A DNA stretch of 64,000 bases from Faecalibacterium prausnitzii (lineage in GTDB: Bacteria > Bacillota > Clostridia > Oscillospirales > Ruminococcaceae), in the NCBI RefSeq assembly GCF_019967995.1, contig NZ_CP065377.1, forward strand, positions 62,001 to 126,000, written 5' to 3'. The position numbers were made by a program, and so were the translations under genes. Below, in pieces: positions 33,148 to 41,597 of the stretch (within the stretch, counting starts at the first letter, position 1; the number at the start of each line of letters is the position of its first letter). The notes under the pieces were generated by a model, which saw nothing but the letters and a program-made list of their open reading frames with translations, was not told the origin of the DNA and searched no databases.

Positions 33148-33861
33148 ATGGCAATGTGGAAAAACGACGATGAAATGTTCGCCCTGATGAAAGAGAAGCT
33201 CTATACCCCCGTTGTGGGTGATATTCTGGATCAGATGGGCTATAAGCACCAGTTCCTGCCCGCTTCCATCCGCCCGCTGGCTGCACAGGTGCCTACCGCA
33301 CCCTACATCCTGCCCGGAGAGGAAGAGGACAAGCGCCTGAAGGTGGCTGGCTACGCCTGCACCGTTCTGGAAAACGATGTGTTTGAGTACCCCGCCGAAA
33401 AGCCCTTTGGTTATATGACTGAGGCGCTGGATGACCTGAAGCCCAACGAGATCTACATCGCTACCGGCGCACACAACAGTGCTCTGTGGGGCGAGTTGCT
33501 CACCGCCTGCGGCAAGGCCCGCGGTGCAGTTGGCGCTGTTCTGGACGGCTACACCCGCGATACCCCCAAGGTCATCGAGCAGAACTTCCCTGTTTTCTGC
33601 TCCGGTACATGGGCACAGGATTCCTCCGTCCGTACCTACGTGTTCAAGTGGCGCTGCCCCATTGAGATCGGTCAGGTGACCATCCACAATGGCGATATCG
33701 TCTTTGGCGACATCGACGGCGTGCTCATCATCCCCAAGGATATTGCACCGGAAGTCATCGAGAAAGCCCTCGTCAAGGCAAGCACGGAAAAGACCATGCG
33801 CAAAGCCATTGAAGACGGCATGATGGTCACGGATGCATTTGCAAAGTTCGGAGTGCTGTAA
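33148..33861 (+). CDS. RraA-like protein (HMG/CHA aldolase family)
   Basis: 237 residues after AAAGGAGTG. The RraA fold is recognised by VVGDILDQMGYKHQFLPASI at the start, GELLTACGKARGAVGAVLDG near 113-133 and GDIVFGDIDGVLIIP near 185. In this superfamily the GxxxG plus Arg/Asp loop binds a divalent metal and pyruvate enolate. Members act as class II aldolases on 4-hydroxy-4-methyl-2-oxo acids, as oxaloacetate decarboxylases, or have lost catalysis. The usual aldolase Arg and Asp (here in LDGYTRD) are present. In this operon it could cleave a 2-keto-3-deoxy sugar acid. Confidence 0.82.
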   Translation: MAMWKNDDEMFALMKEKLYTPVVGDILDQMGYKHQFLPASIRPLAAQVPTAPYILPGEEEDKRLKVAGYACTVLENDVFEYPAEKPFGYMTEALDDLKPNEIYIATGAHNSALWGELLTACGKARGAVGAVLDGYTRDTPKVIEQNFPVFCSGTWAQDSSVRTYVFKWRCPIEIGQVTIHNGDIVFGDIDGVLIIPKDIAPEVIEKALVKASTEKTMRKAIEDGMMVTDAFAKFGVL

Positions 33862-33864
33862 ACT

Positions 33865-34200
33865 ATGGACGAAAAGCAGAACGCCTTTCAGATCAATCGG
33901 GAAGACAATGTGGCCACGGCCCTGACCCCGCTGGTGCCAGGCCCTGTGGAGCTGCGCGGCGATGCCTGCGCCCCCGAAGTGGAAGCCGCCACCGAGGTGC
34001 CGATGGGCCATAAAATTGCCCTGCGGGACATCAGGAACGGTGAGGATATCGTCAAGTACGGCATAGTCATTGGCCGCGCTACCGCCGATATCCCGGCTGG
34101 CAGCTGGGTACACCTGCACGTCATGCGCAGCGTCTACGACCAGCGTTCCAGCCATCTGGACGTCAGGACCGGTGCTCCCAAAGACACGAAGTACGAGTAA
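33865..34200 (+). CDS. UxaA-family dehydratase, small SAF-domain subunit
   Basis: 111 residues forming the SAF domain found at the N-terminus of altronate/galactarate dehydratases (EVPMGHKIALRDIRNGEDIV-KYGIVIGRAT, then GSWVHLHVM). In Escherichia coli this is fused to the catalytic part; here it is a separate gene, with the large subunit starting 14 bp later. The family removes water from D-altronate or D-galactarate with iron. It starts 3 bp after the RraA-like gene. Confidence 0.9.
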   Translation: MDEKQNAFQINREDNVATALTPLVPGPVELRGDACAPEVEAATEVPMGHKIALRDIRNGEDIVKYGIVIGRATADIPAGSWVHLHVMRSVYDQRSSHLDVRTGAPKDTKYE

Positions 34201-34214
34201 AGGAGAGGCTTTTA

Positions 34215-35441
34215 ATGGATTGGAATGAACTGCAAAGCCTCACCTGGCCCGGCTACGCCCGCAAAAACGGCGGCAAGGGCATCCGTAACCGGGTGTTGGT
34301 GATCTACACGGTCAAGTGTGCCGAGTTTGTGGCGCAGCAGATCGTAGCCAAAAGCGGCAGTACCAATGTGGAACTGCTGGGCTTTGACGGCTGTACCGAC
34401 AACCAGTATGCGGTGAACCTGCTCATCAGCTTCATCCGCCACCCCAACGTGGGTGCGGTGCTGGCCGTAGGCCTTGGCTGTGAATACGTGCAGCCGGAAT
34501 GGCTGTCTAAAATTGCCGAGGAAGAGGGCAAGCCCACAAGCTGGATGTTCATCCAGAACGAGGGCGGCACCCAGCCTGCCGTCCGCAAGGGCGTGGAGTG
34601 GGTGCAGAGCGCACTCAAAGAGCTGGAAAACACCCCTCGCGTGGAGATGTCCGTAAAAGATCTGGTCATCGGCGCAGAGTGCGGCGGCAGTGACTACACC
34701 AGCGGTCTGGCTGGCAATGTGGTCGTGGGCCGGTTCTACGACTGGCTCACCGATCAGGGCGGCACGGCCATCTTTGAGGAGATCGTCGAGGCCATTGGTC
34801 TGGATCATCTGCTGCTCAAGCGCGCTGCTTCTGAGCAGGCCGCAAAAGAGCTGCGCTATACCTATGATAAAGCGCTGGAATACTGCCGCAGCGTGCGTCA
34901 GTATTCGGTCAGCCCCGGCAACTTTGCAGGCGGCCTGTCCACCATTGAAGAAAAGAGCATGGGTGCCGTCATCAAGAGCGGTTCCCGCCCCATTCAGGGC
35001 GTCATCAAGGTGTCCTGCCCGGCACCCCACCCGGGCCTGTGGCTGCTGGATTCCACCCCGGACCCTTACTGGATGCAGTTTGGCATCACCAATCCCAACG
35101 ACAACGAGGGCTTGATGGATCTTGCCAGCTGTGGCGCACACATCGTGTTCCTCGTTACAGGACGCGGCAATGTGGTGGGCAGCGCAGTAGCCCCCTGCAT
35201 CAAGATCACCGGCAACGGTGCGACTTACGCCCGCATGGAGGGCGATATGGACTTCAATGCCAACCCCGTGCTCCGGGGCGAATGCACCCAGAACGAGCTG
35301 GCTCGCCGCCTGACCGAAATGGTGGTAAAAACTGCCGCCGGTCAGCCCACCAAGAGCGAAGCCCAGGGACACCACGAGTTCTTTGTACCGTATAAATATC
35401 AGGAAAAGCAGGTCGCTTTCAGGCATGCCTGCGAAGAGTGA
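34215..35441 (+). CDS. UxaA-family dehydratase, large catalytic subunit
   Basis: 408 residues after AAAGGAGAGG. It has the D-galactarate/altronate dehydratase body: GKGIRNRVLVIYTVKCAEFV, GFDGCTDNQYAVNLL, IGAECGGSDYTSGLAGNVVV near 155-175, and CPAPHPGLWLLDSTPDPYW. The conserved Cys and His residues around these blocks bind the active-site iron. With the SAF subunit it would make 2-keto-3-deoxy-gluconate from altronate, or the keto-deoxy product of another acid sugar. Linkage to uronate isomerase supports altronate. It differs from the second UxaA-type pair at 40 kb, so the substrates may differ. Confidence 0.9.
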   Translation: MDWNELQSLTWPGYARKNGGKGIRNRVLVIYTVKCAEFVAQQIVAKSGSTNVELLGFDGCTDNQYAVNLLISFIRHPNVGAVLAVGLGCEYVQPEWLSKIAEEEGKPTSWMFIQNEGGTQPAVRKGVEWVQSALKELENTPRVEMSVKDLVIGAECGGSDYTSGLAGNVVVGRFYDWLTDQGGTAIFEEIVEAIGLDHLLLKRAASEQAAKELRYTYDKALEYCRSVRQYSVSPGNFAGGLSTIEEKSMGAVIKSGSRPIQGVIKVSCPAPHPGLWLLDSTPDPYWMQFGITNPNDNEGLMDLASCGAHIVFLVTGRGNVVGSAVAPCIKITGNGATYARMEGDMDFNANPVLRGECTQNELARRLTEMVVKTAAGQPTKSEAQGHHEFFVPYKYQEKQVAFRHACEE

Positions 35442-35456
35442 GGAGGACTGTTCCCC

Positions 35457-36257
35457 ATGGCAGCATTTACCGAAGAACAGGTGAAGGATTTCAGCATCAA
35501 GAACTGGTACGACCTGTCCGGTCAGGTCGCCGTCGTCACCGGCGGTGCCACCGGTCTGGGCCTTGCCATTACCCGCTGCCTTGTTTCCGCAGGCGCAAAG
35601 GTGGCCGTTGTGGCTTCCCGCGCTCCTGAGCTGGTGGCCGATACTCTGGCAGAGTTTGGCGGCAAGGCTGTGTACTATCAGTTCAATATCACCGATACCG
35701 ATCACGCTCAGGAACTGGCCGATAAGATCACCGCTGAGCAGGGCCCCGTGAGCATCCTTGTGAACAACGCAGGCAACCATTGCAAGAAGTTCATCTGGGA
35801 TATGACCGTGGACGACTACAAGCGCGTTCTGGATGTGCATCTGGTGGGTGCATTCGCACTGACCAAGGCTTTTGTTCCCCAGATGAAGGAGCAGGGTCAT
35901 GGCCGCGTCATCTTCCAGGCCAGCATGACCAGCTACATCGGCCAGCCCCAGGTGGCAGGCTACTCCACCGCAAAGGCCGGCTATCTGGGCCTGATCCATA
36001 CCCTGACCGCTGAACTGGCCGAGTACGGCATCACCGTCAACGCCATTGCTCCGGGCTGGATCGACACCCCCATGTTCCACAAAGCTACCGACAACGACCC
36101 GCCGCGTCTGGCCAAGATCATGGGCCGCATCCCCGCCAAGAGCGTGGGCGACCCTATGGATGTCGGCATGTGTGCAGCGTTCCTGTGCAGTGACGCAGCC
36201 CGCTATATCAGCGGCACCTGCATCCCTGTTGACGGCGGCGCTCTGATCGGATTCTGA
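35457..36257 (+). CDS. SDR-family oxidoreductase (gluconate 5-dehydrogenase/KduD-like)
   Basis: 266 residues after GAGGAGG. The NAD(P) loop is VTGGATGLGLA (about 26-36), then NNAGNH, catalytic Ser in QASMTSYIG and Tyr-x-x-x-Lys in GYSTAKAGY, and the C-terminal GTCIPVDGGALIGF typical of classical SDRs. The nearest-looking group reduces keto-sugars or keto-acids such as 5-ketogluconate. In this operon it may take the place of UxaB (tagaturonate to altronate), which is not present. Confidence 0.85.
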   Translation: MAAFTEEQVKDFSIKNWYDLSGQVAVVTGGATGLGLAITRCLVSAGAKVAVVASRAPELVADTLAEFGGKAVYYQFNITDTDHAQELADKITAEQGPVSILVNNAGNHCKKFIWDMTVDDYKRVLDVHLVGAFALTKAFVPQMKEQGHGRVIFQASMTSYIGQPQVAGYSTAKAGYLGLIHTLTAELAEYGITVNAIAPGWIDTPMFHKATDNDPPRLAKIMGRIPAKSVGDPMDVGMCAAFLCSDAARYISGTCIPVDGGALIGF

Positions 36258-36265
36258 TGAAATGA

Positions 36266-36302
36266 GCCCACCCATCTCCTGAACAGACGGGTGGGCATTT
36301 TT
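36266..36302 (+). terminator. Hairpin between the SDR and uxaC genes
   Basis: GCCCACCCATCT (36266-36277) pairs with AGACGGGTGGGC (36285-36296) with one mismatch, then five T. It may split the operon into two levels of expression. Confidence 0.7.
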
Positions 36303-36316
36303 GGAGGATATTTGTT

Positions 36317-37729
36317 ATGAATGATCGTTTCAGCGAAGAGCTGTTCCTCACCAATGAGACCGGCAAAATGCTCTACCACAAGTATGCAGAGCATATGCCG
36401 ATCATCGATTACCATTGCCATCTGCAGCCCGTGGAGATCGCCGAGAACAAGGAGTTTGAAGATCTGGGCGAGATGTGGCTGCGCGGCGACCACTACAAGT
36501 GGCGCTGTATGCGCACCTTTGGCATCGACGAGAAGTACATCACCGGTGACGCCAGCTACTACGAAAAGTACATGAAGTTTGCCGAAATTCTGCCCCAGCT
36601 GGTGGGCAATCCCATCTACATCTGGTGTGCACTGGAGCTGAAGCGCTACTTCGACATCGACGAACCCCTGACCGCAGCCAATGCACAGGAAATTTATGAC
36701 CGCACCAAAAAGCTTATCACCGAAAAGCACATGACCCGCCGCTGGTGCATGGAGCACAGCAATGTGCGTCTGGTCTCCACCACCGAAGACCCCATCGACG
36801 ACCTGCGCTACCACAAGGTTCTGAACGAGGAAAAGATGTTCACCCGCGTGATCACCGCCTTCCGCCCCGATAAGGCCATGTTCTGCGCCAACGCCGATTT
36901 TGCTGCTTATCTGGTAAAGCTTTCTGCTGCTGCGGAGCAGCCCATCGACAGCTTTGCCGAGATGCTCACCGCATTGGAAAAGCGTTTGCAGTATTTCCAG
37001 CAGATCACCGGCACCACCGTCAGTGACGACGGCATCCCCTACTTCAACTGGGCAGATTACACTCCCGCCGAGGTAGAGGGCATCTTTGCCAAGGCACGCA
37101 GCGGCGGCAAGCTGACCCAGCATGAGATCGACCAGTACCAGAGCGCATTCCTGTTCGAGATGGCCCGTATCTACAACCGAAACCACTACGTTATGCAGCT
37201 GCACATCGGCACCTATCTGGATGCCAACACCAGCCATGTGAAGAGTGTGGGCCAGTCCACTGGTTTTGATTGCTGCGACGATGCCGCACCGGTCAAGGGC
37301 GTTGGCGAGCTGCTGAACAACCTGACCACTATCGGCGAACTGCCCAAAACCATCATCTACCCGCTGGACGGCACCAAGATTGAGACCTGGGCGATCTTAG
37401 CCGCAGGCTTCTGCGATAATGGCACCAAAGCAAAAGTTCAGCTGGGCGCACCCTGGTGGTTCAATGATCAGGCCTTTGGCATCCAGCGCCAGTTCGAGGC
37501 CTGTGCAAACCTGTACCCGGTCTCACTGTCGGTCGGCATGCTGACCGACAGCCGCAGCTTTATTTCCTATCCCCGTCATGAGCTGTACCGCCGCGTGCTG
37601 TGCAGTTATCTGGGCAGTCTGGTGGAGCGCGGAGAGTATTTCTCCGGTGAGGAAGAGCTAAAAAAGACCATCGAGAATGTCTGCTTCAACAATGTGAATG
37701 AGTTCTTTGGCTTCAACGTTAAGGTTTGA
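36317..37729 (+). CDS. uxaC: Uronate isomerase
   Basis: 470 residues, the family's normal length, after GGAGGAT. Metal-site motifs are seen: IIDYHCHLQP near 30-39, YVMQLHIGTYLD near 293, and SVGMLTDSRSFISYPRHELY near the end. UxaC turns D-glucuronate into fructuronate and D-galacturonate into tagaturonate, opening hexuronate breakdown. It comes after the dehydratase and SDR genes and before a second SDR, which supports a uronate-to-altronate route here. Confidence 0.95.
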   Translation: MNDRFSEELFLTNETGKMLYHKYAEHMPIIDYHCHLQPVEIAENKEFEDLGEMWLRGDHYKWRCMRTFGIDEKYITGDASYYEKYMKFAEILPQLVGNPIYIWCALELKRYFDIDEPLTAANAQEIYDRTKKLITEKHMTRRWCMEHSNVRLVSTTEDPIDDLRYHKVLNEEKMFTRVITAFRPDKAMFCANADFAAYLVKLSAAAEQPIDSFAEMLTALEKRLQYFQQITGTTVSDDGIPYFNWADYTPAEVEGIFAKARSGGKLTQHEIDQYQSAFLFEMARIYNRNHYVMQLHIGTYLDANTSHVKSVGQSTGFDCCDDAAPVKGVGELLNNLTTIGELPKTIIYPLDGTKIETWAILAAGFCDNGTKAKVQLGAPWWFNDQAFGIQRQFEACANLYPVSLSVGMLTDSRSFISYPRHELYRRVLCSYLGSLVERGEYFSGEEELKKTIENVCFNNVNEFFGFNVKV

Positions 37730-37743
37730 TAGGAGGATTTATT

Positions 37744-38493
37744 ATGGCAGATCTGAAGGGTAAGGCCGGCATCGTCACCGGCGGCAGCAGCGGCATTGGT
37801 TTCCAGATCGCAAATGTGCTGGCAGAGGCCGGCGCAACGGTTTACGTGATCAGCCGTACCGGCAGGCCCAAAGAGGGCGTGGGAGAAAGCGCATCGGGCG
37901 TTGTCCACCTGAAGGGCGATGTGGGCGATGTAGAAGCCATGAAGGCTATGGTGGCAGAGCTTGCCGCAAAGCACAATGGCTGCATTGATTTTCTGGTGAA
38001 CAATGCAGGCGTCAGCTATAAATGCCGTGCCGAAAACTTCCCTATGGAACAGTTTGACAACATCATGAACGTGAACGTCAAGTATTTGTTTGAGATGAGC
38101 GTTGTCTGCTACCCCTACCTGAAGAAGAGCGCGGACAAGGGCCGCATCATCAACATCACCAGCATGAGCGCACATCTGGGCTTCAGCGAGGTGGTGCCCT
38201 ACTGCACCAGCAAGGGTGCTGTTTTGGCTATGACCCGCGCACTGGCTGTGGAGTGGGCCGGGGACAACATCACCGTCAACAGCATCGCACCGGGCTGGTT
38301 CCGCAGCAAGATGAACGAGCAGGTGGTGGACGCCGCCCGTGAGCAGAAGATCCTGAACCGGATGCCCCTGCATGCTTACGGCGATACCCGCGATCTGGGC
38401 AAGATGGCCGAGTTCCTGGTGGGCGATGGAGCCTCCTACATCACAGGTCAGGATTTTGCCGTGGATGGCGGTGCCCTGGCGTATGGATACTGA
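37744..38493 (+). CDS. SDR-family oxidoreductase, second copy
   Basis: 249 residues from the ATG at 37744 behind TAGGAGG; an in-frame start at 37726 overlaps uxaC and lacks a site. Motifs are GIVTGGSSGIGFQIA, LVNNAGVSY, NITSMSA with catalytic Ser, and PYCTSKGAV with Tyr and Lys. It is a classical NAD(P)-dependent dehydrogenase. Immediately after uxaC it is the best candidate for a tagaturonate or fructuronate reductase, a role filled by mannitol-dehydrogenase-type UxaB/UxuB in other bacteria. Confidence 0.85.
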   Translation: MADLKGKAGIVTGGSSGIGFQIANVLAEAGATVYVISRTGRPKEGVGESASGVVHLKGDVGDVEAMKAMVAELAAKHNGCIDFLVNNAGVSYKCRAENFPMEQFDNIMNVNVKYLFEMSVVCYPYLKKSADKGRIINITSMSAHLGFSEVVPYCTSKGAVLAMTRALAVEWAGDNITVNSIAPGWFRSKMNEQVVDAAREQKILNRMPLHAYGDTRDLGKMAEFLVGDGASYITGQDFAVDGGALAYGY

Positions 38494-38752
38494 CCGAACT
38501 TGATTTTTGGTGTGCGGTCACTCGAACCAATACCGTCAAGTCGTTGTCGGATGAAGTGGTTTTTAGTTTGTCCGGGAGTAAGTGCACGGTTTCTGCACGG
38601 TTCTTGCACGGTTTCAAAACGTGCAAAGGGTGCAAATTGTTGCAAAATTGGACAAAGGGTGCAGAAACTCGAAGTTCAAAACCTGCGATACATCGCAAAG
38701 AAATAACGTTAAAACGTAACTTCCAAAAATTGAGGGAATCGCCCGGCGTGCG
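38494..38752. repeat. Gene-free end segment with TGCACGG repeats
   Basis: No gene. TGCACGGTT(T/C) occurs three times with 11-bp spacing (38583, 38594, 38605), then inverted TGCAAA words follow near 38620-38640. A 20-bp stretch around the first two repeats also occurs at 26086-26105. Lying just before a tRNA-derived att copy, these look like integrase or Xis arm sites of a lost element. Inference. Confidence 0.45.
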
Positions 38753-38952
38753 CTACAAATCAGTAGGCCGGGGGTTCGACTCCCTTCCATCGCACCAAAC
38801 CATGAAAATCCGAACCTTTTCTCAATAGGAGAAGGGTTCGGATTTTTTGTTTTCTTCGGAAATGAAAATTCCGGCTCTTTCCCGGCGGCTGTGTGTCCAA
38901 AACCTTATCAAAAAAGACGTATCACGAAAGTCACAACTGTAAAGGTGCCGTA
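38753..38952 (+). repeat. Long direct repeat, copy 2 (decayed tRNA-Arg end plus flank)
   Basis: It matches 6408-6610. The first 45 nt (38753-38797) are the tRNA-Arg 3' part with changes in the anticodon loop (CTACAAA) and T loop (TTCGACT). The terminator and about 110 bp of flank follow, with several substitutions and small gaps. The changes suggest that this copy is older. It marks the right border of the 32-kb segment. Confidence 0.85.
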
Positions 38953-39021
38953 CCCTGTCAATCAGAGCGACTACAATATCGGTCAGTTCGGGGTGTTTCT
39001 GGGCTTTGGCTCGAATCAGGC
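38953..39021 (-). pseudogene. Short coding scrap
   Basis: Read on the minus strand this encodes SLIRAKAQKHPELTDIVVAL before hitting the repeat border. It looks like a protein-coding fragment but is too short to name. Confidence 0.25.
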
Positions 39022-39981
39022 TTAGAGATATGGATGATAATAGCTGCTGATTGATTCAATAAACGCCTTCTGCGGTTTGGAAAGATAATTCCGGCTGGAA
39101 GACACCACATCGAATTGACGAACGGCCAGCGGATGCGCTATTTTATAGTAGCGCATATCGTCGTGGTCGTAGAGTACCATCCAATCGCTGATGAACGCCG
39201 CACCAAGGCCGGAACAGACCAGATGATACGCCGTCACAAGCTGTGACACTTGAAGCCGGACGATGGGGTCGATCTTGGCATCCTCAAACAACGCAATAGA
39301 GCGGCTGTACAGGTTGTTGCCCTTGGTCAATAGGATAAACGGCACATCCGCAAAGGGAGCAAGCGAGGTGATTGCCGGACAATCCGGCATGAGATTGCGG
39401 CGGAACATAATGTCTCTTGCGGTCAATGCATAATTCTTCAGAGTTTTGTTGATGGGATAAGAGGTCGGGACGGCGACTAGAACATTGTCCTTGAAAATGG
39501 GTGTTCGCCGGAAATTGTCCTTCGGGTTTGGGATACAGTTAAAGGTCAGGTCGATTTTATTTTCGCGCAGCATTTCGATAAGTTCGTTGGAACTGGCTTC
39601 CACCAACTCCAGATGGACCCCCGGATATTGTTTCTGGAAAGCCGTCAGTACGGGCGGCAGGATATACGAGTTGAGATAGTGCGTTCCGCCCAGAACCAGA
39701 TTGCCAGTATTCAGATTGGAAAGGTCGCTCAGCTCTTTGGACAGCTCCGCTTCAAGGTGCAGGATCTCCTTGACCTTTTCGATGTAGACTTTTCCGGCAT
39801 CGGTCAATTCCAACGGCTTTTTATCCCGAATGAACAGCGGCATCCCAATCTCCGCTTCGACTTTCTGGATGGCGATGCTCAGAGCGGGCTGCGTTAAATA
39901 GAGAGCCTGCGCTGCTTTGGAAAAGCTCCCCGATTGATAGACTTGGTAGATATACTGCATTTCCTGCTTCATAACGTTCAC
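39022..39981 (-). CDS. LysR-family transcriptional regulator
   Basis: 319 residues. The N-terminal winged helix is typical (SFSKAAQALYLTQPALSIAI, then FIRDKKPLELTDAGKVYIEK). The substrate-binding fold follows (LVLGGTHYLNSYILPPVLTA, and later DVPFILLTKGNN). It is divergent from the second UxaA-type pair and symporter, the usual position for the activator of a neighbouring catabolic operon responding to its substrate or an intermediate. Confidence 0.92.
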   Translation of the reverse strand: MNVMKQEMQYIYQVYQSGSFSKAAQALYLTQPALSIAIQKVEAEIGMPLFIRDKKPLELTDAGKVYIEKVKEILHLEAELSKELSDLSNLNTGNLVLGGTHYLNSYILPPVLTAFQKQYPGVHLELVEASSNELIEMLRENKIDLTFNCIPNPKDNFRRTPIFKDNVLVAVPTSYPINKTLKNYALTARDIMFRRNLMPDCPAITSLAPFADVPFILLTKGNNLYSRSIALFEDAKIDPIVRLQVSQLVTAYHLVCSGLGAAFISDWMVLYDHDDMRYYKIAHPLAVRQFDVVSSSRNYLSKPQKAFIESISSYYHPYL

Positions 39982-40099
39982 CCTGCCGTATTATAAAAAA
40001 TACTTATAGCTTTATAAAATCTATAAAATTGATTATACTGCACATTGGTGGTATTGTAAAGTCACAAAGAGAGTACACCATGTCGAAAGGAGAATGAAC
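39982..40099. promoter_or_regulatory. Divergent promoter region with LysR-type boxes
   Basis: A/T-rich, with TATAA-N7-TTATA (about 39990-40006) and two TATAAAAT-like words after it. Palindromes with T and A ends are what LysR proteins bind. The site is suggested by pattern only. Confidence 0.35.
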
Positions 40100-40402
40100 A
40101 TGGAAATCAACGCATTGCTCATGGACGAAAAAGACAATGTTGTGACTTGCGTGACAGAAGTTGCCGCCGGACAGGATGTTGTCTACCGCAAGGGGCAGGA
40201 GTTCTGCACCGTGAAAGCAGAGGAGAACATCCCTTACTGCCACAAGGTCGCATTGGTCGATTTGAAGAAGGGCGACGAGGTCATCAAGTACGGCGAGAGC
40301 CTTGGTGCAATGACCGAGGACGCCGCAAAGGGCCACTGGGTCTCCCACAACAATCTGGTCAGCGTGCCGCGTGACTATGACAGCGAAATGGTACAGGAAT
40401 AA
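40100..40402 (+). CDS. UxaA-family dehydratase, small SAF-domain subunit, second copy
   Basis: 100 residues from the ATG at 40100, seven bases after AAAGGAG (the ATG at 40094 is too close). The SAF domain is seen in NIPYCHKVALVDLKKGDEVI-KYGESLGAMT and GHWVSHNNLVSV. It pairs with the large subunit starting 13 bp after its stop. Less than half of its residues match the copy at 33.9 kb by eye, so it is not a recent duplicate. Confidence 0.9.
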   Translation: MEINALLMDEKDNVVTCVTEVAAGQDVVYRKGQEFCTVKAEENIPYCHKVALVDLKKGDEVIKYGESLGAMTEDAAKGHWVSHNNLVSVPRDYDSEMVQE

Positions 40403-40415
40403 GGAGGAATCGGAG

Positions 40416-41576
40416 ATGCAATTCTGGGGCTACAAACGCAAAGAAGGACGCGCAGGCATCCGCAACCACGTTCTGATTCTTCCCACCTGCGCCTGCGGCA
40501 GTGAGAGCTGCCGGATCGTGGCAAGTCAGGTGCGCGGTGCGGTCAACATCGTGTTCAACACCGGCTGCTCCGATGTTGCTGCCAACACCGCGATGTCGCA
40601 GAAAGTCCTGACTGGCTTTGCCTGCAACCCGAACGTTTACGGCGTCGTTATCATCGGTCTGGGCTGTGAGACCGTTCCCCACGCAAAGCTGCGTGAAAAG
40701 ATCCAGGCCATGACCAGCAAGCCGGTCGTTTCCTTTGGCATTCAGGAAGAGGGCGGTACTCTCAAGACCATTGAGAAAGCGGTTCGCGCCGCCAGCAAGA
40801 TGGCAGCGGAAGCCGCCATGCAGCCGAAAGAGCTGTGCGACATCTCCGAGCTGATGCTGGGCATCGAGTGCGGCGGTTCGGACGCCACTTCCGGCATTGC
40901 CAGCAACCCGGCAGTCGGCGAGCTGAGCGATCTGCTGGTCGATCTGGGCGCAACTACCATGATGAGCGAGTCCATCGAATGGATCGGCGGCGAGCATCTG
41001 CTGGCAAAGCGTGCGGCTACCCCGGCCATCCACAACCAGATCATTCAGGTCTGCAAGGACTACGAAGCCCATCTGAAATCCGCTGGTCAGGACTGCCGCG
41101 CCGGTCAGCCCACCCCCGGCAACAAGGCAGGCGGCCTGTCCACTCTGGACGAGAAGAGCCTTGGCTGCATCCGCAAGGGCGGCACCCGTCCTATCGTTGA
41201 GGTTCTGGAACAGGCTGTTCCTCCCACGAAGCGCGGCGCAGTCGTTATGGACACCGCTGGCTATGATATTTCCTCTGTCACCTCGATGGTCGCTGCAGGC
41301 TGCGACGCAGTCATCTTCACCACGGGCCGCGGCACCTGCACCGGCAACGCCATCGTCCCCGTCCTGAAGGTCACGGCAAATGCCCGTACTTATCAGCACA
41401 TGGAAGACAACATGGACGTTGACCTCAGCCCCATCGTGCGCGGCGAAAAGACCTATCAGGAGATGGGCGCAGAGATGCTGAACAACATTCAGGATATCTG
41501 CAACGGTAAGATGACCAAGGCAGAAGCGTTCGGCTTCTCGGATATTGCAGTCGATCACGTCTGCCGCTTCGTGTAA
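40416..41576 (+). CDS. UxaA-family dehydratase, large catalytic subunit, second copy
   Basis: 386 residues from the ATG at 40416 behind AAGGAGG. The family blocks are present: GRAGIRNHVLILPTCACGSE, NTGCSDVAANTAMSQ, LGIECGGSDATSGIASNPAV and MDTAGYDISSVTSMVAAG. Cys-rich loops should hold the catalytic iron. The neighbouring LysR regulator and dicarboxylate-type symporter suggest a different acid, such as a four- to six-carbon hydroxy or aldaric acid, from that handled at 34 kb. Confidence 0.9.
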   Translation: MQFWGYKRKEGRAGIRNHVLILPTCACGSESCRIVASQVRGAVNIVFNTGCSDVAANTAMSQKVLTGFACNPNVYGVVIIGLGCETVPHAKLREKIQAMTSKPVVSFGIQEEGGTLKTIEKAVRAASKMAAEAAMQPKELCDISELMLGIECGGSDATSGIASNPAVGELSDLLVDLGATTMMSESIEWIGGEHLLAKRAATPAIHNQIIQVCKDYEAHLKSAGQDCRAGQPTPGNKAGGLSTLDEKSLGCIRKGGTRPIVEVLEQAVPPTKRGAVVMDTAGYDISSVTSMVAAGCDAVIFTTGRGTCTGNAIVPVLKVTANARTYQHMEDNMDVDLSPIVRGEKTYQEMGAEMLNNIQDICNGKMTKAEAFGFSDIAVDHVCRFV

Positions 41577-41597
41577 TCAAACAGGAGGAATTGCGGT

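Noticed and set aside
38753..38797. Possible complete tRNA gene
   Set aside because: Only the 3' part from the anticodon loop is present, with loop mutations; no 5' half precedes it. The same holds at 6408-6452.
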